From Adiantum capillus-veneris (lineage: Eukaryota; Streptophyta; Polypodiopsida; Polypodiales; Pteridaceae), in assembly GCA_014529385.2 (NCBI GenBank), contig CM043948.1, positions 74,608,791 through 74,672,790 of the forward strand: a DNA stretch of 64,000 nucleotides. The letters are read 5' to 3'. Both the position numbers and the translations under genes were made by a program. Under the pieces are notes generated by a model. It searched no databases. It worked only from the letters and a program-made list of their open reading frames with translations, and was not told the origin of the DNA. Each line of letters opens with the position of its first letter. Within the stretch, counting starts at the first letter, position 1. Of this stretch, positions 32,244-42,959 are shown one piece after another.

Positions 32244-35200
32244 TCACGGGCTGCACCACATGACACTCCAGAGATATTCACCCCATTTGTCTACTAGCTT
32301 TCGATGAGCATCACATGCCCCTAGATAGCTAAGCCATTCTGCAGTAGATCTTTCCTTGTTTATCCTAGCTCTCACATTTGCTCGATATCGTCGTCTCTTA
32401 TATGACCTTTGTTTCTTGTTAAGGTTTTGATTTTGGTAAATGTTTGAACTCGACTCGCTTGATAGGTCTTCGCTTGTATCTTCTTCACTCTCATATAAAT
32501 TACCATAGATGGTCGTACTAGACCTTGAGTGTTCAGTTTCTATACTTGGCTCACTCGATGTTTCTTCAGGTTCTAAATCCATTTCTTCCTGAGATTCCGT
32601 TTCCGATGTGTATTGGCCTGAAGCCTTTGAGGAATCATCAGTTTCACTCTCAGGTAGGTGTGCCTCTTTCTTATCATCGGATGTTACATGCGCTACACCT
32701 AACATGTTTACTGGTGCAATGTGTGGTATCTCTTCCCCATCTGGTGTTACCCAGGTTGTTCCTCTAGCTCCCCATGTATCTATAGTTGCCGTTAGGTGTA
32801 CCCAATCGACATTGTCTGACTCAGCCATTCCGGGTAGGATATCCATATAAGGAGAGTTCTCCCCAATATCCGTGTCTTCGTTACACATGTAACAATACTG
32901 TAATGGAGCTGACTGAATTGTTGTGTCTGATCGATTATCAATGATGAATTTATTTCCTAGAGGATGCGTTCGACCACTTAAAAGATCAACTCGAATGACA
33001 GAGTCTTGGAACTGTAAGTAGACGTGGTTTTTGGACCAGTCATGCACCATTTTTGCTTCCCTCATGAATGGACGCCCTAAGATCATCTCAAATGACATAG
33101 GATGCTTGGAAAAATCCATAACAATGAAAGTTTGCCTTACCTTGTGTCCCAAGACCTTGATTCTGAGATCCTTTAGCATTCCAATAGGCGTAACAATAGA
33201 TCCATTAGCCATTTTTACCACTACGCTTGTGGCTTCAAGGTGAGGTCGCCCCATAGACTCCCAACAACTCTTTGTCACCATGCTGACTCCCGCACCACCG
33301 TCAAGGACCCCCTTTACAGTTAATCCTTTAGTAGTGATTGGTAGAGTAGCATTAGATTCATCACCTTCAAAGTATTGCCCCAACTTGTTAACGGGTACTT
33401 CAATTACAGATTCATGTCCCGCTAGGTCAGATGGTGGTACTAAATGTTCCTCATCATTCATTACCGAGTCAGGTTTGTTCATATGTGCAAACTGTGGTAA
33501 TCCGGCCTGTAATTCTCCATTGAGGAAGGCTCGAAGAGCTGAGACTAGCTCGGGGTCTTTATATAGTTTGGACATGATGGTGGTTCTAACTTCTGAAGAC
33601 ATGAAATCCATCAATTTGGCAACATTTAATGGCATCTTGTGGGATGTAGGACCCTGACAAGAGAATGGTGAAGATGGAATCTCCACTTCCTCAAGGGGGT
33701 CGGGTATTCCCTCACCAAACATTCTCTCTAGTAGGAAAGGTGTGTGTCCACTTTCAGATGTCCTACCCTCACTCTCTTCCCGAATGATACTGGGTATAGC
33801 TGACGGCCTGTAGTTCTTGTGAGGTTGAACTTGTGTGGGAAACACTGTGTCCGACATCTGGATATGTTTGGGTTCAGGTTCTAATGTTCGTTGAGTTTCT
33901 TCCACCAAACCCCTCAGTTGTTGGACTCGTTCAATTTCCACTGTTGGGTTTGGATAGGTTCCAATCTTTCTCTTGCAATCCTCATTTTTTGTCTCTCGTG
34001 GCTTATCTTGGGGGTTCGCAACTGGGTAGTTTAACTTTGAATACTCTTTTGGTGTTCGTCGTAATTCCCTCTCGTGATCCTCCTCACTGGCTTTTTCCTT
34101 TGTAGTAACAGTTTTGGTCTCCGTGGTCTCTATCGAATCTGAGTCATCCTCAGGGTCATTCATATACACGGGATCCTCTCCTGTCCCTATGTTAGTCTTT
34201 GAACTAGGTTTTGAGCTAGAAGCATTAAGGGATTTCTTTCTTCGTGTTTTCTTCTTTCTCGCTCGGCCAATGGATGCAGCATCTCTCTCTTCGAGGATGT
34301 AATTTTTCTTTTGGAGCATCGACCGTGTGAGTGCATTCACTGGTGCTATGTTTATAGTTGGTGGTGTCCCATCAACAATCTCTATTATGTTCAATGGTGT
34401 GATTTTCGGTGCGTTTGGATTGTTAAGACACTGTGCGATCAAATGATCTATGCCACAACGATTACAAGTGAGTATTGGCATTGCCAATGCACTCCCTTGA
34501 CTTGTTTGCATTAGTGCAGCATTCTTTTGCATTCTAATGGGGCACTCAGCTACTCGATGTGGTCCACCACATTCGTAGCACTGAAGAGGTGGTCTCCTGG
34601 CAAAACTATTAATGTTTTGGCCTCTTACTGCTAGCGCAGTAGCTTGATATACCGGTTTGATTTGTCCCCAATGGTCTTCCATATAGTACATGGGACACTC
34701 CTCAAGCATGTCGACTCCATAGGTGATACTAGAGTCTATGTCTTCTTCGCAATCTACATAAGTACTAGATGACTCGCAACCTATTTGGTTCATAGGTGTA
34801 ACTCTTGGATGAGGGGGTTGCGGTCCTAGCACTGGAGGTGGCAACGGTGTGGTTTGGACCACATTTTGGGTTCTAGGGACCATGTGCTGTAATGGCAACT
34901 GTTGCTCCATGGGTGGGGTAGGCATCAATGCAGGAACTCGAGGTGAGTCTGCCCAAGCTATAGGCGGTCTATTTTCCATGATGCATTTAAGCATTAGGCA
35001 ATCCTTCGCTTGATGGCCATACCTACCACACGCGTTACAAGTCCCGTTAAACTTTACTCTGAAAGTAGGGCATTCACTCGTAGTATGTGGGCCCAAGCAA
35101 ATTGAGCACCATTGTTGCTCCCTTCTTGGATACATATGAGTGTTTTGTGGAGCACGATTACCCCTAAGGCTTTCTTGGATGGCCTTTGTGAGATCTGCCA

Positions 35201-37475
35201 AAGTCATCTCAGATATCGTTTGCTCTTTCACGATTGGCTTTATCTTCATTGGCTCATGCCCCGATGCTTGCGAGCTACTAGACTTTGGCTCGGCAGACAC
35301 TCTTTCTCCTGCAATCATTAAATTATCCTCCAATTGGATTGCATTCATGGTGACTGCTTCCCAAGTAGTGATACCTCTAATGACTAGGCCATTATAAATA
35401 CTTTCATGTCGTAGTCCCCTAATGAATCTATCGAGCAATTGGTTGTTGTTGAATCGCTCGTTTGGATTGCATCGAGAATTCAAATTCTTTAGGCGACTAA
35501 TGAAGTCGCTCACGGATTCACCTTCTTCTCGTTGGGCTTTCTGGAGCTGAGAGGCTACACCCCAAAGTACTCCCTCTCGTATGTATTCTTTTAAGAACAG
35601 TCTCCTAAGAGTAGAGTAGATCGTTTTCTCTTCTACTCTTAGGGTTCTATACCAATCTCCAGCCTTTCCGCTTAGGGTCAAACTCAAAGCCTTACACTTA
35701 TGTAGCTCATTGTGCTCTTCCAAGGAATCGCACACATGTTCAAAGACTTCCATATGCTTTCTAGCATCTCCGTCTCCACTGAATTTCTGTGTGAGCTTAG
35801 CTACTTGAACTGCCTTGCTCCTAGGCTCTCTATCAGGTGCACTACGCATGTTTTCCGCAATAGAGCGACCGATAGTTTGAGCAAATGCTGCCAAATCTCC
35901 TATTTGAGCAGGTATAATGGGTGTATGTGCTCCTGGAACCACATGTGAGATGGGAGTTGGCCTTGGCCTTGGCATACGCGCGGCTCTTGGGTCCCAAATT
36001 TCGTATGGTGGTGTACCATACGGTGGTCCAAAGTTTACAGGCGTGGCCCTAGGCATAGGGGGTGCCTGATATGGCATGTTATTATTAAATGGCATGGCTC
36101 CACTTGTATAAGAGCTTGGATAATTCCATTGTGGATTGTAAGCTCTTGGAATAATCGGAGGTGTAGGAGCTACATGAGGCTGAGGTACGACAGGTGCACA
36201 TGATTGATACATACATGTAGGTATAGTTGGGGGCACTGTGCTACTAGGCATCGGCGCAGTGTTAACAAATGAACTCCATGGTGTACTTCTTGTCATGCTC
36301 ACCACTGGGATATGCATGGTAGCCGTAGTGTCATTAAGAGAAAGATGAGCTAGATCTGGGAAGGTAAAGCTGCCACTTGTGGGCTCAGATTGTACTGAGG
36401 CTCCTGGCGAAACAACATATGGAGGATCAATGGGGCTCACTGAGGGAGTCTCCATTTGTGACAGGGTTGGTTGGTTGGCCTTTCCCGTATCCAAGAATCT
36501 CATTAGGCCTGTTGAAGGCATGTTCATCCCTGTGTTCTGTCTTTCTAACTCGACAATCCTATGGAGGACATCACAGACTTTCTGTTGTTGCTCATCTATG
36601 CTAGTAGCACCCGATGTGGATTGTAGAACATCTAACCAACCCACATGATAGGTGTGTCCTGTGTACCGATCAGTTAAAGCTTCTGCTTGTAGGTCATACT
36701 CCCAATTTTCGTTTAGGAATATCCCATCTAGGCCTGGCGTGCTAGAGGTTTCCCTTGAAGTGGAAGCATTATTGCTCCCCATAGCTTGCCCCTCCGTGAC
36801 TGCTACCTTGGGAGCACTCGGTTGCTCGGCTGGCATGATTGTTGTCATAGGAGCCTTTGCTTTTAGGGTTCGACTTTGTTCTAGCCTTCGTAGGTTCTCA
36901 ATTTCCCTCTCCGTTGTTGCTTGCATATAGCGTTCGATCTCTTGTACTTCGGCAAGACTCCTACCATCGGGTAGTAAAACCTCAGAGGGAGATAGTCCTA
37001 AAGGATCAGGAGGTGCAGTGGATGGAACATTCACATGCACACTCTCAAGAAGCATAGGGTCTATTTTAGGTATGAATGACGAATTTACTTCCCCACTCCC
37101 TTCATTTATTTCATTAACCGCATGTTCGGAGCGAGTAGCTCTACTAAGGGTCTCTTTTAAGCGGCTAAACACGCTGGACCCGGGCCGTGGGCCCATGGCA
37201 TGCATGTCTTGACTTGAACTATCAGGGTTTGGTGTAGGATACCCCTCCATGACTTCGTAGTCAAAGGAAGAATCACTAGACGCGATATGAGGATCTTGGG
37301 TCGCGCTACCTTGTGTCCCTGTCGAAGGTCCGGAACCTAGGGTGGAGGAATAATGGGTGCCCGCGTAAATGGAGGCACTACCAATATGCTCGTGCTCTAA
37401 CACTCGTCCAGAGCGTAGGTTCATATGACTTGGATCCCCTAGAAGTGTCAGTGAGTGCCCGTGAAGGCTGCTCAC
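32244..37475 (-). CDS. Gag with protease domain of the 16.6-kb element (1743 aa)
   Basis: An unusually long ORF. The N-terminal 500 residues are Ser/Thr/Pro-rich and low complexity. A retrotransposon Gag domain lies at about residues 530-720 (QKFSGDGDARKHMEVFEHVCDS..., GDWYRTL, SDFISRLKNLNSRCNP). Four zinc knuckles follow near residues 788, 808, 964 and 1002: CSICLGPHTTSEC, CNACGRYGHQAKDC, CYECGGPHRVAEC and CNRCGIDHLIAQC; only the second has classic CX2CX4HX4C spacing, the others have X3. A Ser/Lys-rich region leads to a retropepsin-like domain near residue 1395 (VLDGGAGVSMVTKSCW, ILGRPFM), where the active-site triplet is D-G-G instead of D-S/T-G. An acidic tail precedes the TGA. Confidence 0.92.
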   Translation of the reverse strand: MSSLHGHSLTLLGDPSHMNLRSGRVLEHEHIGSASIYAGTHYSSTLGSGPSTGTQGSATQDPHIASSDSSFDYEVMEGYPTPNPDSSSQDMHAMGPRPGSSVFSRLKETLSRATRSEHAVNEINEGSGEVNSSFIPKIDPMLLESVHVNVPSTAPPDPLGLSPSEVLLPDGRSLAEVQEIERYMQATTEREIENLRRLEQSRTLKAKAPMTTIMPAEQPSAPKVAVTEGQAMGSNNASTSRETSSTPGLDGIFLNENWEYDLQAEALTDRYTGHTYHVGWLDVLQSTSGATSIDEQQQKVCDVLHRIVELERQNTGMNMPSTGLMRFLDTGKANQPTLSQMETPSVSPIDPPYVVSPGASVQSEPTSGSFTFPDLAHLSLNDTTATMHIPVVSMTRSTPWSSFVNTAPMPSSTVPPTIPTCMYQSCAPVVPQPHVAPTPPIIPRAYNPQWNYPSSYTSGAMPFNNNMPYQAPPMPRATPVNFGPPYGTPPYEIWDPRAARMPRPRPTPISHVVPGAHTPIIPAQIGDLAAFAQTIGRSIAENMRSAPDREPRSKAVQVAKLTQKFSGDGDARKHMEVFEHVCDSLEEHNELHKCKALSLTLSGKAGDWYRTLRVEEKTIYSTLRRLFLKEYIREGVLWGVASQLQKAQREEGESVSDFISRLKNLNSRCNPNERFNNNQLLDRFIRGLRHESIYNGLVIRGITTWEAVTMNAIQLEDNLMIAGERVSAEPKSSSSQASGHEPMKIKPIVKEQTISEMTLADLTKAIQESLRGNRAPQNTHMYPRREQQWCSICLGPHTTSECPTFRVKFNGTCNACGRYGHQAKDCLMLKCIMENRPPIAWADSPRVPALMPTPPMEQQLPLQHMVPRTQNVVQTTPLPPPVLGPQPPHPRVTPMNQIGCESSSTYVDCEEDIDSSITYGVDMLEECPMYYMEDHWGQIKPVYQATALAVRGQNINSFARRPPLQCYECGGPHRVAECPIRMQKNAALMQTSQGSALAMPILTCNRCGIDHLIAQCLNNPNAPKITPLNIIEIVDGTPPTINIAPVNALTRSMLQKKNYILEERDAASIGRARKKKTRRKKSLNASSSKPSSKTNIGTGEDPVYMNDPEDDSDSIETTETKTVTTKEKASEEDHERELRRTPKEYSKLNYPVANPQDKPRETKNEDCKRKIGTYPNPTVEIERVQQLRGLVEETQRTLEPEPKHIQMSDTVFPTQVQPHKNYRPSAIPSIIREESEGRTSESGHTPFLLERMFGEGIPDPLEEVEIPSSPFSCQGPTSHKMPLNVAKLMDFMSSEVRTTIMSKLYKDPELVSALRAFLNGELQAGLPQFAHMNKPDSVMNDEEHLVPPSDLAGHESVIEVPVNKLGQYFEGDESNATLPITTKGLTVKGVLDGGAGVSMVTKSCWESMGRPHLEATSVVVKMANGSIVTPIGMLKDLRIKVLGHKVRQTFIVMDFSKHPMSFEMILGRPFMREAKMVHDWSKNHVYLQFQDSVIRVDLLSGRTHPLGNKFIIDNRSDTTIQSAPLQYCYMCNEDTDIGENSPYMDILPGMAESDNVDWVHLTATIDTWGARGTTWVTPDGEEIPHIAPVNMLGVAHVTSDDKKEAHLPESETDDSSKASGQYTSETESQEEMDLEPEETSSEPSIETEHSRSSTTIYGNLYESEEDTSEDLSSESSSNIYQNQNLNKKQRSYKRRRYRANVRARINKERSTAEWLSYLGACDAHRKLVDKWGEYLWSVMWCSP

Positions 37476-37924
37476 CTAGTATTTTTGGGTGTTTTGCAAC
37501 CCAAGTCTTTTTTATTTTATTTTTTGGTCCTTTTTTTCTGACCCAGCTATAGAATAGAACGTATGATAGCTCAAAACGAGCGTCTCGATCAAAGGGACGT
37601 GTCGTGCTTTACAGCCCTCCGTTTGGTCACTTTAAGCCCTCGGAATCCCTAAAACCGTCAATTTCTAGTAGGGAACTAGGCCCAAATTAGAAAGTCTAAG
37701 GGTGCAAGTGGGAAGAGAAGGGAGGAGAGTGGAGGACTTGCCCCACATGCTCTCATTCCCTCTTGAGGGGGTAGGGTATATATATAAGAGTGAGTCTAGT
37801 TTATATCATAAGACTGAGGCTTGGGCTTGGGGGAATGATCCCGATCCCGATCAAAAATTTAGTGTAGCCCCCCAGTCACTCACGCTTAAAAATTTTCGGT
37901 TTTTTTTTAATTTATTTTTTTAAT

Positions 37925-37963
<39 letters not shown>

Positions 37964-38470
37964 TTTTTGCGATAACCGCGCGCGGTTTAGGTGACCCTTT
38001 CTTGGCCACACACACTGTCACCTACCTAACCTCCCAGTCAACGGCTCACAGATAGCTCACTACCTTATCTACTTACTAACAGTGCTGCTAACCACTGACT
38101 AATCTGTTAACTGCTTACTGACAGTGAGCTAACTGTCCACCTACTTCCTCTCTCACTACCTTACTGTGCAAAGACTGTGTGCAGCCAAACCTTGACAGAA
38201 AACTGTGTACAAACTGTGTGCAAACAGAAATTGCTAACTGCCTTCCTACTTATTCATTCACTGCAAACAAGCTAACGACTACTAATTGTGCAAAGACTGT
38301 GTGCAAACAGAAAACACAACATTATGCAAAAATCACAGAACTTGCAGACAACACAGAAATTAACAACTTACAGAAAAACAACTCATTCCTCTTCCTCTTC
38401 CTCTTCTTTCCTACTACAAACACCTCATAGGAGAAGCACAAAGTGCCTCTTGGGCTTAGTGCAGGGCGAT
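37476..38470 (-). other. 5' leader of the 16.6-kb element
   Basis: About 1 kb between primer site and gag start with no ORF of note. Contains an (ATTT)n microsatellite (about 37921-37967) and short direct repeats of TGCAAAGACTGTGTGCA (about 38167 and 38290). A TATA-like run (GTATATATATAAGAG) at about 37767 is on the plus strand and probably irrelevant. Confidence 0.75.
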
Positions 38471-38488
38471 TCCCCGGCAACGGCGCCA
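38471..38488 (-). promoter_or_regulatory. Primer-binding site for tRNA-Asp
   Basis: The plus strand reads TCCCCGGCAACGGCGCCA, identical to the 3' end of plant tRNA-Asp(GUC) including CCA, so the element's sense (minus) strand is complementary to it. It lies 4 nt from the 5' LTR end. Confidence 0.92.
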
Positions 38489-38492
38489 AAAA

Positions 38493-39073
38493 TGTGCGCT
38501 CCTTGCCGCACTGTCGAAGCAAGGGACTTGCCGATACACCGTGTGCGAGCCACAAATGGCTCCAAGCACACAACAAGACTAATCTAGCAAGCTCAAGAGA
38601 GCAAAGGGTGTGTCACTCACCGCTCTACGCTCGCCTTCATGGTGGATTCCTCGCCGCGATGAAGAAGAAGCTGCAGTCGTGCCGCGCTCAACCGCTTCGC
38701 CGCCGCCGTGCCTTCGTAGCAATGCTCGATCACTCTCTCTCTCTCTCTCTCTCACATACACACGCACACAAGGAGGTGAAGAAGAAGAAGATGGAGATGG
38801 AGATGGAGCAAGAGCACTCTTCTATTGCACAAATGAGAGAATGAGTGAATTTTAGGTTTAGTTGGCTTTGATATGAGCTCACCCCATTCACACTTGGGCG
38901 CCCATGCTTAGCCAACTAATCCCTTGAATGTCCCCAGTTAGAGTGCGCCTCTCATCGGCGATCACTCTTAGCCTTTTCCTATTGGTCCGACAAGCCCGGT
39001 ACCTAACTCTACCAAATACATAATACACGTCCGTCGTAGGTGATGGGGTGTCCGTGAGCCGTGAGGGTTAACA
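38493..39073 (-). repeat. 5' LTR (581 bp)
   Basis: Pairs with 22474-23081. About nine substitutions by eye, five of them CpG/CpA changes, plus a shorter (CT)n tract. Confidence 0.95.
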
Positions 39074-39078
39074 CTCCC
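39074..39078. repeat. Target-site duplication CTCCC (right)
   Basis: Matches 22469-22473. The host sequence resumes here with GCCAAGGGATTAGGGTG. Confidence 0.92.
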
Positions 39079-39204
39079 GCCAAGGGATTAGGGTGCAGTG
39101 AGCACAAGGGGTTAGGGCCTGGGGCGAGGGGCGATTGTGCGCAAGTTGCTATGCAAGAGACTGCAGAAAAACCGTTCCTCGCGCTGCCATGCACTCGACA
39201 CCAC

Positions 39205-39218
39205 AGCAAAACTCTCTC

Positions 39219-39283
<65 letters not shown>
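39205..39283. repeat. (CT)n microsatellite
   Basis: CT tract ending in a short GT run. 39284-39480 shows no gene. Confidence 0.95.
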
Positions 39284-39287
<4 letters not shown>

Positions 39288-39424
39288 GTGTGTGTGTGTG
39301 TGTCCACCTAAGCACCCTCCGAATGTAACTTAAAAATCTATATTTTTATTGTAGGCAGCAAGTGTGCAAGCCAAGGAGAGTGGAGTCGTGCTGTGGTGAG
39401 GCAGTTCGACCAGGTAGCGCAGCC

Positions 39425-39482
39425 AGGTAAATGTCTTGGCTAATTTTTATTTCAATTTAATTATTTCATTTGTTTATTCACA

Positions 39483-39518
<36 letters not shown>

Positions 39519-39700
39519 TTTTAATAAGTTAGGTTAATGTAATGGTAAATTAGGTTAATGTAATGGAAAGAAATGAAATGAAATGAAATGCTATATTAAC
39601 GTCTTTAAAAGGCCAAAATGACCTATGAGACCAAATGTTTACAAAATTGTGAATGTTTTGGTTAACTTTTTATTTCAATTTAATTATTTGTTTGTTCACA

Positions 39701-39759
<59 letters not shown>

Positions 39760-41188
39760 TTCTATTATCGTCCTAGGAGGTCAAATATGATCTATGGGAC
39801 CAAATGAACATGTCACGTGGTGTGAGTGGAGGTCATAAGTGACTCGATGCTCAAAAATGGTTGAAATGAGCGTCGCAATAGAGAGTGCACATCGTGGTTG
39901 GGAGAGGAAGGTATGTAGGGAGAGCTCATGGCTGAATATATGGGAAAACGAGGACCTAATGTGGTCAAAAGCTGAGCACTCAAGTAGTGTGTGGTACTCA
40001 CTCTCTCGCACTTGACAAGGGCATAAGGTGCAAAGTCGATGAGACTCCTCGCCAGTGCCCCAACGTCCTGTCTCGTAGCGTAGAGAATGGGAGCTAAGAA
40101 GAATGGAGGCAATGGTGTGGATCGCACTCAACAGGATGGGCTCAAGGATGTAGGGATGGGTTTGGTTACCTCGTTCAGAGAAGAAGAGAGATTTGTAATT
40201 TGGGGCACCGTGCGTGGTGTAATGGCTGAAGCGAGAACCTCCCGATTTCTCCCAAGCCGTGATACATTGGCGTTGTAAGAAGGCCTCATTAACTTGGGAG
40301 TCGATCGATGCATCCTTGACCAAGTGACATGCATCCCATCTTCCAAACCATTTCTTGATGTCAAGCATCCACCCCGAACTTAGTATTTTGCTCTTGCATG
40401 TCTTTTGGACCTTTTGACTTGCTTCATATGCGATTCTAGGAAGTCGATGCAAAGGGCTACGTTGTGTCTTAAGCATGTACTCCACAACCCTTTGCATGCC
40501 CAAGACAACAATGGGAAGCGATCTGGACTCAAGAAGTAAGAGCATGTAGGGTGTTTGTGTCTTGACTTGGAGAAAGTTGGTGAGAAAACGCTTTTGGACA
40601 TTCTCAAACTCTTTCCAAGTAGACTTCCCGATGCTTCCACCCCACACCTCCACTCCATAAAGAAGCACCAATGTGTCAAAGAGGTACTTTTTGAGAGCCC
40701 AACACTTGATCTCTCCAGCATTGCACATGTTCTCAAATGCATAATAAGCCCTCTTTCCGGCTTCCAAGCGACGCATTGCACAATCCTTCCATTTATGATC
40801 GGATGGAACCTCAAGGCCAAGGTACTTGAAGTGATCTACCACTTCAAGTTGCTCATTGTTGTATACAATGCATGGATTTTTGTCATTGAGGGTCTTTACA
40901 AGCATAACCTTGGTTTTGGATCCATTCACGATCAGCCCGCTATGTAGGCAAAAGTGTTCCAAGACACTCATAGGCTTTTGTGCATCTTCTAAGGTATGTG
41001 CCAAGAGCACTACATCATCGGCATAAAGCAAAAGCATGATCACCACATTTCCGATCTTAACCTCTCATATGCCTTCTTGCTGCATAAAATCAAGAACCGT
41101 GCATTCCAATTCATCAATGAGTAGCCCAAAGAGGGTTGGGGCAAGTGGGCATCCTTGTTTGACAAGTGACCGGAAATGGTAAATTAAA

Positions 41189-41220
<32 letters not shown>

Positions 41221-41726
41221 AAATACAAGATAGAGAGAAAGAAATGAAATGCTATTAACGTCTTCAAAAGGCTAAAGTCCTATGAGACCAAACTGTTACA
41301 TAATTGTGAAGATAGAGAGAAAGAAATGAAATGAAATGAAATGTTATACTAACGTTTCAAAAGGCCAAAATGATCTATGAGACCAATTTGTTACAAAATT
41401 GTGAATGTTTTGACCTGAACTTGGTAAATTAGGTTAATGAAATGATATTAACGTCTTCAAAAGGCTAAAATGACCTATGAGATTAAATTGGTACAAAAAT
41501 TGTGAAGATAGAGATAGAGAGAAGGAACTTAGGTAAATTAGGTTAATAGGTTAATGAAATGAAATGCAATAAGGTTAATGAATTGAAAGATATTAACGTC
41601 TTTAAAAGGCCAAAATGACCTATGAGACCAAACTGTTACAAAATTGTGAATGTTTTGGTTAACTTTTAATTTCAATTTAATAATTTGATTTATTAATTAA
41701 TTGATTTGTTTTGTTTATTCACACAA

Positions 41727-41759
<33 letters not shown>

Positions 41760-42530
41760 GAGAAATGAAATGAAATGTTTTGTTAAGTTAATGTTATGGT
41801 AAAAACTAATTCATAAAAATAGAAGATAGAGAGAAAGAAATGAAATGATATTATCATCTTCATAAGGCCAAAATAACCTATGAGAAATGTGAAGATAGAG
41901 AGAGAGAACGAAGTCGAATGAAATGAGATGTTATATTAACGTCTTCAAAAGGCCAAAATCAACTATGGGTCCAAACTATTACAATACTGTGAATCTGATA
42001 CCATGTCTGGGTGTTAAAAGACTAGAACCAAAATACTAGAAAGAATGAAATGATATTAATGTCTTCATAAGGCCAAAATTACCTATGATACCAAACTGTT
42101 ACAAAAAATGTGAAGATAGAGATATAGAGAACGAAGTCGAATGAAATGAGATGTTATATTAACGTCTTCAAAAGGCCAAAATCAACTATGAGTCCAAACT
42201 GTTACAAAAGTGTGAATTTGATACCATGTCTGGGTGCTAAAAGACTAGAACAAAATACTACTACTACTACTACTACTAGAATCCATCCTCATTTGCACTC
42301 TAGATATCGAGAGAGTATGGCTCAAATCCTCTGTTGTACTCTATGTTGATGCTATGTAGCCCCATAGCTACATAGCCGTCTGGATCTCCATAGCTCCTGT
42401 GCTTGACCGAGAGAGAAATAAAATGAAATGAAATGTTATATTAACGTCTTCAAAAGGCCAAAATGACGTATGAGACCAGAGGGTTACAATGTGGTGAATC
42501 TGATACAAATTCAGAGTAACAAAATGAGAT
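39425..42530. repeat. Irregular array of a short dispersed repeat
   Basis: A unit containing ATTAACGTCTTCAAAAGGCC, AAAATGACCTATGAGACCAA and TGTTACAAAATTGTGAA recurs at least ten times (about 39595, 41265, 41350, 41450, 41590, 41850, 41940, 42055, 42155, 42445), with a second module (TTATTTCAATTTAATTATTT ... TTCACACAAAGAGAGAG) at about 39440, 39665 and 41665, and (GAAAT)n runs. A LINE fragment lies inside it. A 9-bp CCATAATCC-type tandem repeat is at 41193-41220. No ORF in the array is credible. Confidence 0.85.
39781..41170 (-). pseudogene. 5'-truncated LINE ORF2 (non-LTR reverse transcriptase)
   Basis: The frame from 41046 gives 421 aa starting just before the RT catalytic box (LLLYADDVVLLAHT) and thumb (FKYLGLEVPSD), and ending in a Cys/His zinc-finger region (CTLCPCQVRESEYHTLLEC). 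Upstream the same frame continues through an in-frame TGA to the preceding RT motif (VKQGCPLAPTLFGLLIDELE) at about 41165, where similarity stops abruptly at repeat DNA. This is the 3' end of a non-LTR element, truncated at its 5' end as is usual for LINEs. The endonuclease and most of RT are absent, so it is dead. No poly-A tail is obvious at the 3' end. Confidence 0.88.
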
Positions 42531-42586
42531 GACAAAATGATAAGATAAAAGCACTATGGGATCCTAAACTTGTAGGCGTGAACTAA

Positions 42587-42590
<4 letters not shown>

Positions 42591-42634
<44 letters not shown>
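42591..42634. repeat. (AC)n microsatellite
   Basis: AC tract; a (GA)n tract follows at about 42740-42795. The 42702-43154 minus-strand ORF runs through the GA tract, so only its N-terminal half could be real. Confidence 0.95.
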
Positions 42635-42636
<2 letters not shown>

Positions 42637-42739
42637 GAAACACATGCACAAACACACATAGAGAGACAAAGACTTGAAAATGAACTGAGTTTGAAGGGTA
42701 CTTACACACATACACGCGTGCATGCTACACAACCACACA

Positions 42740-42798
<59 letters not shown>

Positions 42799-42959
42799 AA
42801 AAGACCAAAGTGAATAAAATAATAGGTGAGTGAGAGAAAGAGAGAGACGACAATGAAATGAGTAATGGTAATGTGCTCAAAAGAGCACATCCATGTGCCC
42901 CTATAAGATAAGAGAGAGAGAGGGAGAGAGAGAGACATAGGGAGAGTTAAATGTGAGTA

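Larger units (their letters stand above)
22474..39073 (-). mobile_element. Complete 16.6-kb Ty3/gypsy retrotransposon
   Basis: Both LTRs (22474-23081 and 38493-39073), a 5-bp CTCCC target duplication, a tRNA-Asp primer-binding site, a polypurine tract and the whole coding set are present on the minus strand. Coding order: Gag with protease (32244-37475), RT-RNase H (30084-32225), integrase (29020-30108), then a second retropepsin-like ORF (27832-29019). About 4.7 kb of mostly noncoding sequence separates the coding part from the 3' LTR. LTRs differ by about nine substitutions plus a microsatellite length change, so insertion is fairly recent. The length, tRNA-Asp primer and downstream extra ORF suggest an Athila/Tat-related lineage; the exact clade needs a tree. 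Confidence 0.93.

Noticed and set aside
32525-37212. Many plus-strand ORFs within the 16.6-kb element
   Set aside because: Antisense shadows of the Gag-protease frame.
38471-38488. Possible tRNA-Asp gene fragment
   Set aside because: Only the last 18 nt match and they sit at the LTR border, which is a primer-binding site.
39425-42530. CRISPR-like array
   Set aside because: Spacing is irregular, repeats are diverged and merge with simple repeats in a eukaryotic context.
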